Positions 37,128 through 45,578 of a stretch of 64,000 nt of DNA are shown piece after piece. Positions within the stretch are counted from its first letter, which is position 1. Each line of letters starts with the position of its first letter. The position numbers and the translations under genes were made by a program. Below the pieces are notes generated by a model. That model saw only the letters and a program-made list of their open reading frames with translations. It did no database searches and was not told the origin of the DNA. Origin of the DNA: Blastococcus sp. CT_GayMR16 (GTDB taxonomy: Bacteria > Actinomycetota > Actinomycetes > Mycobacteriales > Geodermatophilaceae); contig NZ_SPQK01000010.1 of assembly GCF_004570875.1 (NCBI RefSeq), positions 1 through 64,000 on the forward strand, read 5' to 3'.

Positions 37128-38491
37128 CGGCGCATCCGGGCCCAGGCGCGGCGGACGAGCAGGCCCGGGCCGCCCTCCCGCCAGCCGGCGCGCACCCGGT
37201 CCATGATCCGCGCGTGTCCGGTGGACCCGTCGAGGCCCACCTGCAGCCGGTCGATGCGGTCCAGCGCCAGGTCCGGAGAGCGGACGGGGGCGGCGCAGAA
37301 GTCGGCCAGCGGCACCGTGACCCGGTCCCACGCGTAGACCTTCCCCAGTGCCGCGGCCGCAGCGCCGGACCGGCCGCGCCAGTCCTCGTCCCGGACCGCC
37401 CGGTCGATCGCGGAGGCCAGGGCCTCCAGATCGCCGGCGGGCACCGTCACTCCCGCACCCTCGCCCGCGATGTGCTCGGCGAGGTCGTCGCCACCGGTGC
37501 TGATCACGGGCAGCCCGCACCACAGGTAGTCCAGGAGGCGGGTGCGGAAGGAGAACTCGGTCTCGACGTGGTCCTTGTGGGTGCTGACGCCGAGGTCGGC
37601 GGCAGCGAGCCAGTGACCCCGCTCGTCGTAGGGCACCCAGCCCTCGTGGAAGAACACCGCCCGGTCCAGCGTGCCGGTCTCGACTGCTGCCTCCCGCGCC
37701 GCGTCGGTGGCGGTGCGGACGCCGGCGACCGGATGACGGGTGCCCAGGAAGACCAGGCGCAGGTGTGGATGCTCGGGCAGCACCCTGGCCACCGCCCGGA
37801 CCAGCACCTCGGGGTCGAACCACTCGTAGACGCCGCCGCCCCAAATGAGCACGACGTCCTCGTCGGAGATCGCTGGGAAAGTCCGCTGGAGCACGGTGCG
37901 GTCGCGTCGCGGTGCGGTCGCCTCAGGAACGCCGAAGGGAACCACGGTGACCAGCCGCGACAGGTCCGGCGCCTCGTCGTAGGTCAGCGGGTTGACCCGG
38001 CCCAGGGCGGCCAGGTGCCCGATCCACAGCGCGCGCTGCCGGGCCGAGGCGCACAGGACGAGATCGGCGCGGGCCAGCTGGGTGTTCAGCGACCGGATGC
38101 AGTCCCGCACCACTGCCCGCCGCTCGGCCTCGCCGAGCGAACGCGCCTGCTCCAGCTGCTCCAGGTGGTAGGGGTCGTAGGCGTCGACCACGATGGGGAC
38201 GGGCTCGTCGACGAGCCAGGGGTGCAGCCCGAGGACGTCGCCCTGGATGAGGACGACGGCCGCCGTGGAGACCAGATCCCGGAGAGCGGCCTCGCCGGGC
38301 GCGGCGGTGAGGGTGACCTGCGAGTCCCAGCGGTCGACCGCGGCGAGGGACATCAGGGTCACCGGGCCCGACCGGCCGTCCCGGGCGAGAGCCCGCGCCA
38401 GCTCCAGCGCCCGGATGGCCGGCCCTGCCATCCGCTGAGCCACCGGCTCCGGCGTGATGATCAGGACGCCGGAGCGGCCGCCCTCGCTCAC
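37118..38491 (-). CDS. Glycosyltransferase (GT4/GT1-like)
   Basis: A 457-residue GT-B glycosyltransferase. Features are an N-terminal ITPEPVAQRMAGPAIRALEL segment, VDAYDPYHLEQLEQ, LIWGGGVYEWFDPEVLVRAV, FFHEGWVPYDERGHWLAAAD and LDYLWCGLPVISTGGDDLAE, the pattern of sugar transferases found in lipopolysaccharide and antibiotic loci. The GTG at 38491 overlaps the stop of the 1005-residue glycosyltransferase by four bases. Longer upstream readings in this phase are not coding. Confidence 0.87.
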   Translation of the reverse strand: MSEGGRSGVLIITPEPVAQRMAGPAIRALELARALARDGRSGPVTLMSLAAVDRWDSQVTLTAAPGEAALRDLVSTAAVVLIQGDVLGLHPWLVDEPVPIVVDAYDPYHLEQLEQARSLGEAERRAVVRDCIRSLNTQLARADLVLCASARQRALWIGHLAALGRVNPLTYDEAPDLSRLVTVVPFGVPEATAPRRDRTVLQRTFPAISDEDVVLIWGGGVYEWFDPEVLVRAVARVLPEHPHLRLVFLGTRHPVAGVRTATDAAREAAVETGTLDRAVFFHEGWVPYDERGHWLAAADLGVSTHKDHVETEFSFRTRLLDYLWCGLPVISTGGDDLAEHIAGEGAGVTVPAGDLEALASAIDRAVRDEDWRGRSGAAAAALGKVYAWDRVTVPLADFCAAPVRSPDLALDRIDRLQVGLDGSTGHARIMDRVRAGWREGGPGLLVRRAWARMRRMR

Positions 38492-41400
38492 GGACGGTCG
38501 CCCTCGGGGTCGCACAGCCAGTTGTAGACGCCGGCCAGCGCGCCGTCCCAGTCGGCGTGCCCGCTCGCGATGTCCGACAGTCCCTGTGCGGCGAGCCGCG
38601 CCCGCAGCTCGGCGTCCGTGCACAGGCGCTCCAGTCGGTCGGCGAGGCTGTCGACCGTGCGCCGGGCCAGCAGGCTGTTCCTGCCGTCCTCGAGGAGCCA
38701 GTGGCCCCACGGGTTGTCGAACGCCACGACCGGCACACCGCTGGCCATGAGCTCCAGCGGGAGGTAGCTCGGGTGTCGGGACACGGTGAGGGCCAGACCG
38801 ACGTCGCTGGAGCGGTACAGGTCGCCCGTGGCGCGGTAGTCCAGCAGGCCCAGGTGCTCCATCGAGCCGTCGTCCTCACCACCGCCGGCGCGGGCGCCGG
38901 CCGTCACGATGTGCACCCGGTCGCCGAGCCGCCGCTTGAGCTCCGCCAGCGCGCCCGACGCCAGCTCCCAGCAGTTGCGCCAGTGGCCGGGCCGGGCGTA
39001 CACGAACACCGTGACCGGGTCGGTCGGGGCGCGCCCGGGCCGGTCCTCGGCGTGGAACACACCCGGATCGACCGCCGGCGTGAAAGACATGGCCCGGCCG
39101 CCGTACTCGTTCTCGTACACCTGCCGCAGGTTGGCGGTGTTGCAGATGCCGTACATCCCGAGGCGGTAGCTCTCCTCGGCGAGGGCGTACTGGGTCCCCG
39201 CGGGGTAGAACATCGGCTCGAAGTCCTGGACCAGGTAGAACTTCCGGCGGATGCCCGGCGCGTGGGCCAGGGCGTAGGCCGTCGTCCACAGGGTGGCGAT
39301 GCCCGCATCGGCCGGCGGCACCCCCCCGAGGTCCATGGACTCGTCGTAGTAGGCGATCGGCGAGTCGGCCAGCGAGGGGAACGCCGCGGTCAGGGCCGAC
39401 CGGACGAAGTGGTCCGGAGGCTGTCCCCAGACGACGAAGCGGTTCTCGACGCCGTGCCGGCGGGCGAGCAGGTCGGCGATGCGCAGCGCCGTGTTGATGC
39501 CGCCGTAGAACGGGCTGTCGATGTCGGGGACGAACCAGTTCAGCGTGCGCACGGGGAACCGCGCGCTGTTCTCGTCGTGCGTCGCGCGGATCGCCTGTAC
39601 GTCGGCGTCACTCACCCGGCACATCGCGGCCAGCCGCCGGGACTCGGCGACGTCGCTGCGCTGCCGGTAGGCGGTGAGGTCGCGCCCGATGATCCCGCCC
39701 ACCCGCTCGGCGGGAGGAGGCTCGCTCTTGGGCCGCAGCTTCGGCCGCCGGCTGCGCAGCGACAGGTTCGGGTTCCAGTACGGGTCACCGCCGAACAGCC
39801 ACGCGTTGTATCTCCAGTAGCTGGCGAAGTAGTCCTCGACCGGCACGGCCGTGCCGCGGGTGGCCGACTCGAGGTGGCGGACCGGGGTGTGCGGCGAGCA
39901 GATGTTGCGTCGCCCCTCGAGGACGGCGCTCAGGCCGAGTGCGACGTCCGAACCGCAGAGCACGAAGCGCTCGTCGAAGCCTCCGACCGCGTCGAAGACG
40001 TCGCGGCGGACTGCGCAGCAGGCCCCGGTCACCGCGAGGACATTGCGGATCCGGTCGGCGGGCCCGTACATGGAGGTGGAGCCCGGCTGCATCCCGGCGA
40101 ACACGTGGTCTGCGAAGCCGGACATCCCGACCACGACCCCACTGTGCTGGATGGCCCCCGTGGGATCTGTCAGTTGCAGCCCCACGACACCGATGTCGGG
40201 TCGGACCGCCCAGCCGACGAGCTCGCGCAGCCACGCCGGGTCCAGGATCTCGGTGTCGTCGTTGAGGAAGACGAGGACGTCGGCGTCGGTCCGCGCGACG
40301 GCGGCGTTGTTCACCGCGGAGTAGTTGAACGGCTGGTCCCACCACAGCACGTCCAGCTCGAAGCCGAGGTCGAGCCCGGCATACCACTCCTCGTGGTCAG
40401 GGGTCCGGCCACCGTTGTCGACGACCACGACGTCGAACGACGGGTAGTCGCTGGCGGCTACCGACGGCAGGCAGGCAGCGAGCATCTCGCGGTTGTGCCG
40501 CGTGGGGACGACGACGGTGACGCGGGGCCACTCGGGGAGCTCCCACACGACCCGCACGCCGCCGTGCCGTCCTGGTGCGGCGCGGCCGGGCAGCCCGGCG
40601 CGGTCGAGGTGGGCCTGCACGGTGGCCACGGCCGCCGCCTCCGGCAACTCGGTGCGGGCGGGAACGCTGCTCAGCACCCGGGGGACGCGGCGCACGCGCT
40701 CCGGGGGGAGGTCGGCGCGCAGCAGCAGGTCCCAGTGCACGGCCGGGTCGGACGCGGACGCGAGGCCACCGACGGCGAGGATCGTGGCGGCGCGCATCGC
40801 GAATGCTCGGCCGACGTAGTCCTCGCCGATCAGCAGCTCCGGTGACCACGACGGGCGGAAACGCGGGTCGCGGTGGTGCCGGCCCACGGCGACGTCGTCG
40901 TCCCAGGTGACCAGGTCGACCTGTGGTGCGCGGTGGACGGCGAGCGCGACCTCGAACACGCACTCGGGGGCCAGGCGGTCCCCCGCTCGCAGCAGGATCG
41001 TCAGGGCCCGTCCGTGCTCCCCGAGCCATGCCGTGGCCGTCGTGGCCGGGTCCTCCGCCCCCACCTCTGTGATCCGTTCGTCGGCCGCGTCCGTGGTGCC
41101 CCAGACCAGGGCCCGCCAGCACGGCGACGACTGGGCCTGCAGGCTCGCCGTCGTGACCGACGGGTCACCCTCGCCCGGCAGCACGAGGACGACGACGTCC
41201 CTGCCGTCGGCGATCTCCTCCGCCCGCCGCGTCTGGGCGGCCAGCTCCGAGCGGCTCGCCCGGTGCCCGGCGAGCCACAGCGGGTACGGAGGCGCCGGCA
41301 GCTCGGCGACGCCCGACGCGGTCCAGTGCCGGCGCAGGGCCTGCGCGGTGTCGCGCAGGTCGCGGCCGGTCTCACGCGCGGCCATGGCGACCGCGCGCGG

Positions 41401-41505
41401 GCGGCTCCCCGGCGGCATCCGCGCGACCAGTGACGCCTGGATCCGGTCCCGCCAGCCCGTCTCCTGAGCCGGCTGCGGCGCAGGGTGGTCGGAAGGGCTG
41501 GTCAC
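38488..41505 (-). CDS. Large bifunctional glycosyltransferase (GT2 plus WsaF-like GT4)
   Basis: A 1005-residue protein. An N-terminal domain (about 70-310) is a degenerate GT-A-like fold, then a GT2 domain (about 325-580) has RVTVVVPTRHNREMLAACLP, VVVDNGGRTPDHEEW, LNDDTEI and CAVRRDVFDAVGGFDE. From about residue 650 a GT4-like domain begins, NWFVPDIDSPFYGGINTALR, with LVQDFEPMFYPAGTQYALAE and LPLELMASGVPVVAFDNPW, as in rhamnosyltransferase WsaF. Two different linkages could be made by one polypeptide. GTG after GAGGAG. Confidence 0.87.
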   Translation of the reverse strand: MTSPSDHPAPQPAQETGWRDRIQASLVARMPPGSRPRAVAMAARETGRDLRDTAQALRRHWTASGVAELPAPPYPLWLAGHRASRSELAAQTRRAEEIADGRDVVVLVLPGEGDPSVTTASLQAQSSPCWRALVWGTTDAADERITEVGAEDPATTATAWLGEHGRALTILLRAGDRLAPECVFEVALAVHRAPQVDLVTWDDDVAVGRHHRDPRFRPSWSPELLIGEDYVGRAFAMRAATILAVGGLASASDPAVHWDLLLRADLPPERVRRVPRVLSSVPARTELPEAAAVATVQAHLDRAGLPGRAAPGRHGGVRVVWELPEWPRVTVVVPTRHNREMLAACLPSVAASDYPSFDVVVVDNGGRTPDHEEWYAGLDLGFELDVLWWDQPFNYSAVNNAAVARTDADVLVFLNDDTEILDPAWLRELVGWAVRPDIGVVGLQLTDPTGAIQHSGVVVGMSGFADHVFAGMQPGSTSMYGPADRIRNVLAVTGACCAVRRDVFDAVGGFDERFVLCGSDVALGLSAVLEGRRNICSPHTPVRHLESATRGTAVPVEDYFASYWRYNAWLFGGDPYWNPNLSLRSRRPKLRPKSEPPPAERVGGIIGRDLTAYRQRSDVAESRRLAAMCRVSDADVQAIRATHDENSARFPVRTLNWFVPDIDSPFYGGINTALRIADLLARRHGVENRFVVWGQPPDHFVRSALTAAFPSLADSPIAYYDESMDLGGVPPADAGIATLWTTAYALAHAPGIRRKFYLVQDFEPMFYPAGTQYALAEESYRLGMYGICNTANLRQVYENEYGGRAMSFTPAVDPGVFHAEDRPGRAPTDPVTVFVYARPGHWRNCWELASGALAELKRRLGDRVHIVTAGARAGGGEDDGSMEHLGLLDYRATGDLYRSSDVGLALTVSRHPSYLPLELMASGVPVVAFDNPWGHWLLEDGRNSLLARRTVDSLADRLERLCTDAELRARLAAQGLSDIASGHADWDGALAGVYNWLCDPEGDRP

Positions 41506-41697
41506 GGGGGCGACTCCTCGGCGGTCGTGGCGGGTCAGCCGGTACGGTCAATTCTGGTCGGCCCGGTGCGGAAGCCGAACACGCCTCCCCGCACCGTCGG
41601 TGACGACGGAACTGCACGAGGAACAGCGGGTGTCAAGGTACCTTCCGGCCGCCGCGCGGCCCGTTCGACGACCCAGGAGGCCGGACTGCGCATCGGC

Positions 41698-42801
41698 ATG
41701 GACGTGACGCCTTTGCTGGGCACGCCCACCGGCATCGGCCGGTACGTACGGTCGCTCCTCGCCGAGCTGGCCGACCCCGGGACCGACGTCCGCGGCGTCG
41801 CCTTCACGCTGCGCCGCCGGGGCGGACTGGCCGGAGAGCTCCCGGCGGGCGCGCGGCTGGTCGGCCCCCCGTTGCCGGCCCGTGCCCTCCAAGCGCTGTG
41901 GGCCCGCGCGGAGTTCCCGCCCGTCACGGCGGTGAGCGGGCCGGTCGACGTCTTCCACGGCACGAACTTCGTGCTGCCGCCGACCGGCCGGGCTGCGGGC
42001 GTCGTCACGGTGCACGACCTGTCGTTCCTGAGGACGCCGCAGACCGTCACACGCGCCTCACTGGCCTACCGGACGCTGGTCCCCCGCAGCATCGGGCGCG
42101 CGGGGGCGGTCGTCGTGCCCAGCGCCGCGGTCGCGGCCGAGGTGGCCGAGGAGTACCCCGGCGCCGCCGATCGCGTCGTCGTCACGCCGCTCGGGGTGGA
42201 CCCCGTCTGGTTCACGGCCGGACCGCCCGACGAGGCCCGCCGCCGGCGCCTGGGGCTACCCGGCGACTACCTCGTCTTCAGCGGCTCGCTCGAACCGCGG
42301 AAGAACCTCCCGTTGCTCCTGGCCGCCCAGCGCCGCCTCTGCGGGCAGGACCCGGACTGGCCGCCGCTGGTGCTGATGGGCCCACCGGGCTGGGGCCCCG
42401 CCCTGGACGTGGCGGGGTTGCCGCCGGGTGCGGTGCGGCTGACCGGCTACCTGGCCGACGACGACCTGCGCAGCGTCGTGGCCGGAGCCCGCGCCCTGGT
42501 CTACCCGTCCCTCTACGAGGGGTTCGGACTGCCGCCGCTGGAGGCCTTCGCCTGTGGCGTCCCGGTCGTGGCGTCCGACCTGCCGGTCACGCGGGAGGTC
42601 GTCGGCGACGACCCCGAGCTGTCCCGTCTCGTGCCCCCCGGCGACACCGACGCCCTCGCCGACGCCCTGCTCCGGCAGGTCGGGACGGACGAGCCCACCG
42701 GCGTGGCCGACCGCCGGCGGGCCCGGGCCGCCGGATTCACCTGGTCGGCCACGGCCGAACGGACGCGCCAGGCCTACGGGCAGGCGATCACGGCACGGTG
42801 A
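41698..42801 (+). CDS. Glycosyltransferase family 4 protein
   Basis: GT-B glycosyltransferase of 367 residues from the ATG at 41698, with DVTPLLGTPTGIGRYVRSLL, FSGSLEPRKNLPLLLAAQ and YPSLYEGFGLPPLEAFACGV. A perfect AGGAGG (41675-41680) lies five bases before an in-frame CTG at 41686, which would give the family-typical start (M/L)RIGMDVTPLLG; the ATG is 17 bases from it, too far. CTG initiation is therefore plausible. The 3' end overlaps the convergent SpoIID-like gene by 14 bases. Confidence 0.87.
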   Translation: MDVTPLLGTPTGIGRYVRSLLAELADPGTDVRGVAFTLRRRGGLAGELPAGARLVGPPLPARALQALWARAEFPPVTAVSGPVDVFHGTNFVLPPTGRAAGVVTVHDLSFLRTPQTVTRASLAYRTLVPRSIGRAGAVVVPSAAVAAEVAEEYPGAADRVVVTPLGVDPVWFTAGPPDEARRRRLGLPGDYLVFSGSLEPRKNLPLLLAAQRRLCGQDPDWPPLVLMGPPGWGPALDVAGLPPGAVRLTGYLADDDLRSVVAGARALVYPSLYEGFGLPPLEAFACGVPVVASDLPVTREVVGDDPELSRLVPPGDTDALADALLRQVGTDEPTGVADRRRARAAGFTWSATAERTRQAYGQAITAR

Positions 42802-45577
42802 CCGCGACGCACCCGAGACCCGGGTTGACCGATCCGGCGCCCTGGTTGATCGCGTAGCTGCACACCGTGTGCCGGCCCGCCGGCAGCACGAAGTAGCCGG
42901 TGTAGCCGTGGGCCGGACCGACGCCCGGGAACGCGGCGCCGACGTCGGGCCGCGACTCCGAGGCAGCGACGATGCCGGCGAACTGCCCGTCCACGTAGAA
43001 GTGCGTGCTGATCGGTGCGGTGGGCGCGTCCGGTTCGACGACCCAGCCGGTCGCCACCGTGATGCCGTTGGCGACGGTGACCGAGTCGAGGTTGCCGAAC
43101 GGCAGCGTCTGGCCGCTCGCCACGGTCACGTCGGCACACGACAGCAGCGGATTGCCCTTCCCGCCCAGGACGTTGATGGCGAACGCGCACACCGAGTGCC
43201 GGCCGGCGGACAGGGACAGCGTGGTGTCGAACCCGTGAGCAGCGCCGGACGCCGGGAAGGCAGCCCCGACGTCCGGCCGGGACACCAACGCCGTAACGGC
43301 GGTCAGGAAGCGCCCGTCGACGTAGAGGTGGACGTCGATCGGGTTCGTGGTGTCACCGTCCAGCGCCCAGCCGACGACGCGCGCCTCGAACGCGGTGGCC
43401 GTGACGGCCTCGATCCGCCCGGTGGGCAGCACCCCGACGTCGACGGTCCGGCAGCCCAGCTGGGGGTTGACCGAGCCCTGCAGCACGTTGATCGCGTAGA
43501 CGCAGACCTCGTGCGTGCCGGGGGCGGCCGCGACGGGGAAGGAGAACCCGTGCGGCGCGCCCGCGTCCGGGTAGAGGGCGGCGACGTCCGGCCGGGACCC
43601 GTCGGCGCGGCCCGTGGCGGTGTTCACGCCGTCGACGTAGACGTGCACGTCGATCGGGGCGTTGGTCTCCGGGTCGAGTGCCCACCCCGTGACGGTGAGG
43701 TCGGCGGCCCGGCCGGCGGCGGCCTCGAAGTTGCCGACCGGGACCACCTTCAGGACCAGCGTCCGGCAGCCGAGCTGCGGGTTGATGCCCGGCGTCGGCA
43801 GGTTGATGGCGAACAGGCAGATCTGGTTGATCCCCGGCTGCAGCGGTACGCGGACGCTGAAGCCGTGCGCATTGCCCGCACCCGGGAAGGCCGAGCCGAC
43901 GTCCGGCCGGGATCCGTTCGCGGCGAAGGCGCCGGAACCCACGCCGTTGACGTACGCGTGGACGTCGAGGGACCCGGAGGTGTCCGGGTCGACCGCCCAG
44001 CCGGTGAGCAGCCCCTCGCCCGCGGAGATCCCCGCCGTCTCGATGTTGCCGACGGGCAGCCCGCTCGTGTCGGCGGTCAGGCACCCGAGAGGCGTGTTCA
44101 TGCCCCCGGGTCCGGTGTTGATGGCGAACATGCAGATCTGGTGCCGGCCCTGGCTGACGGGGACGAGCAGGTCGAAGCCGTGCCGGTCACCACGACCCGG
44201 CAGGACGGCGGCCACGTCGGGCCGGGGCACGTCGGCCATGTAGGAGTTCTGGAAACCGCCGTCCAGGTAGGCGTGCACGATGATCGGGTCGTTGGTGTCC
44301 GGGTCCAGCGCCCAGCCCTCGACGCGCACCTGGTTCCCGGTCACGGGGGTGACGGCATCGAACCCTCCGAACGGGTTGCCCTCGTCCCGCGGCTTCCACC
44401 AGGTCGACTTGAGGCCGAAGCGGGGCGACTTCACAGTGACGGTTGCGGACGAACCGACGATCTGCAGCGACGTGATGTAGCCGCCCCACTCACCCAGCCC
44501 CGCCCGACTCATCACCCGCAGGCCCTGCAGGGTGCCGATCGCGTAGTTGGCCTCGAGGTAGGACGCCGTGAGCGTCGTCGTCCAGGAGTTGTCGGGATTG
44601 CCCGCGAGGCCGTCGTAGGGGTCCAGCGCGGCCCGCAGGTACGGCTGGCCGCCGTCCAGGCTCGCGCCGCCGTTGGATGCGCTGAACTGGGTGAACGCCG
44701 GCGCGCCGTTGTAGTACAGGGCGATGCCGGCCGTGGCCGCGATGGCGCTGTTGGTCCTCGAGTCCTCCACGGACCGGCCCTTGTAGACCTGGCACGCGGT
44801 CGTGTCGCAGATGTCGTAGGACTGGGTCGACGGGGTCTGCACGTCCCACCAGGCATAACTGCGCGCAGCGACGGCCTGCGCCTGGAGTGCGGCCGGTGCC
44901 CACGACGGCGGAGACTCACTGGGCACCACGCCCATGAGGTACTCCTGCATGTTGACCGTGTTGACCGCGGTGCTCTGGTTCGTCCCGGTCCGCACCACGG
45001 CGACCGACCCCCGGTACCTGACCGGGCTGCCGCTCGACGTGTAGACGACGACGCCGTCCTCCGACCAGAACGCGAGCGGGCCGGCGAAGTCCGGTCGGCC
45101 GGCGATCGGGAAGTCGACCCAGGCGGACCCGTCGTAGCGCAGCACCCGCTCCCGGCCGTTCTGGGTGAGCACCCGGAACTTCCCCGGCTCGGCGTAGACG
45201 GTGTCGCCCGTCGCGGTGTCCTGGATGGCCATGACCGTCGTCCCGGCCGCCGAGTCGATGCGCTGGTCGCCGGTGACGGTGGCGGTCAGCTGCACGCGGA
45301 CGCTCGGGGCGCCGATCGGGGTCTGCGTCGTCCCGGGATAGTAGAAGGCGAGGATCTGGTTGACGTCGAGGCCCGCGATAGCGGCACCCTGCGCCCCCCG
45401 CTGGGACATGCCCTTGCCGTGGCCGAAGCCGTGGCCGTCGATCGTGTAGGTCCGGTTCGACGGCACGGGAAACCAGTCGGCAGCCTGCGCGGGCGTCGCA
45501 GGGGCGACCACCCCGAGCAGACCGCCGGTGAGCAGGGCGACGACCGTGACGACGATCGCCCGGTTACGTCTGCGCAT
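42788..45577 (-). CDS. Secreted SpoIID/LytB-domain protein with five C-terminal repeats
   Basis: A 929-residue exported protein with a signal peptide (cleavage near AQA-ADWF, about residue 32). The SpoIID domain, a glycan-strand lytic fold in sporulating bacteria, has GHGFGHGKGMSQRGAQG placed at its N terminus rather than its C terminus, then MQEYLMGVVPSESPPSWAP and ALQAQAVAARSYAWW. From about residue 405 five ~100-residue repeats follow, each with GW(A/V)(L/V)(D/E)PD, VHxYxDG, RPDV..(F/L)PG.G..HGF and H..C.(Y/F)AIN...NP.L.C. It follows the amidase gene after one base. Confidence 0.87.
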   Translation of the reverse strand: MRRRNRAIVVTVVALLTGGLLGVVAPATPAQAADWFPVPSNRTYTIDGHGFGHGKGMSQRGAQGAAIAGLDVNQILAFYYPGTTQTPIGAPSVRVQLTATVTGDQRIDSAAGTTVMAIQDTATGDTVYAEPGKFRVLTQNGRERVLRYDGSAWVDFPIAGRPDFAGPLAFWSEDGVVVYTSSGSPVRYRGSVAVVRTGTNQSTAVNTVNMQEYLMGVVPSESPPSWAPAALQAQAVAARSYAWWDVQTPSTQSYDICDTTACQVYKGRSVEDSRTNSAIAATAGIALYYNGAPAFTQFSASNGGASLDGGQPYLRAALDPYDGLAGNPDNSWTTTLTASYLEANYAIGTLQGLRVMSRAGLGEWGGYITSLQIVGSSATVTVKSPRFGLKSTWWKPRDEGNPFGGFDAVTPVTGNQVRVEGWALDPDTNDPIIVHAYLDGGFQNSYMADVPRPDVAAVLPGRGDRHGFDLLVPVSQGRHQICMFAINTGPGGMNTPLGCLTADTSGLPVGNIETAGISAGEGLLTGWAVDPDTSGSLDVHAYVNGVGSGAFAANGSRPDVGSAFPGAGNAHGFSVRVPLQPGINQICLFAINLPTPGINPQLGCRTLVLKVVPVGNFEAAAGRAADLTVTGWALDPETNAPIDVHVYVDGVNTATGRADGSRPDVAALYPDAGAPHGFSFPVAAAPGTHEVCVYAINVLQGSVNPQLGCRTVDVGVLPTGRIEAVTATAFEARVVGWALDGDTTNPIDVHLYVDGRFLTAVTALVSRPDVGAAFPASGAAHGFDTTLSLSAGRHSVCAFAINVLGGKGNPLLSCADVTVASGQTLPFGNLDSVTVANGITVATGWVVEPDAPTAPISTHFYVDGQFAGIVAASESRPDVGAAFPGVGPAHGYTGYFVLPAGRHTVCSYAINQGAGSVNPGLGCVAVTVP

Positions 45578-45578
45578 G

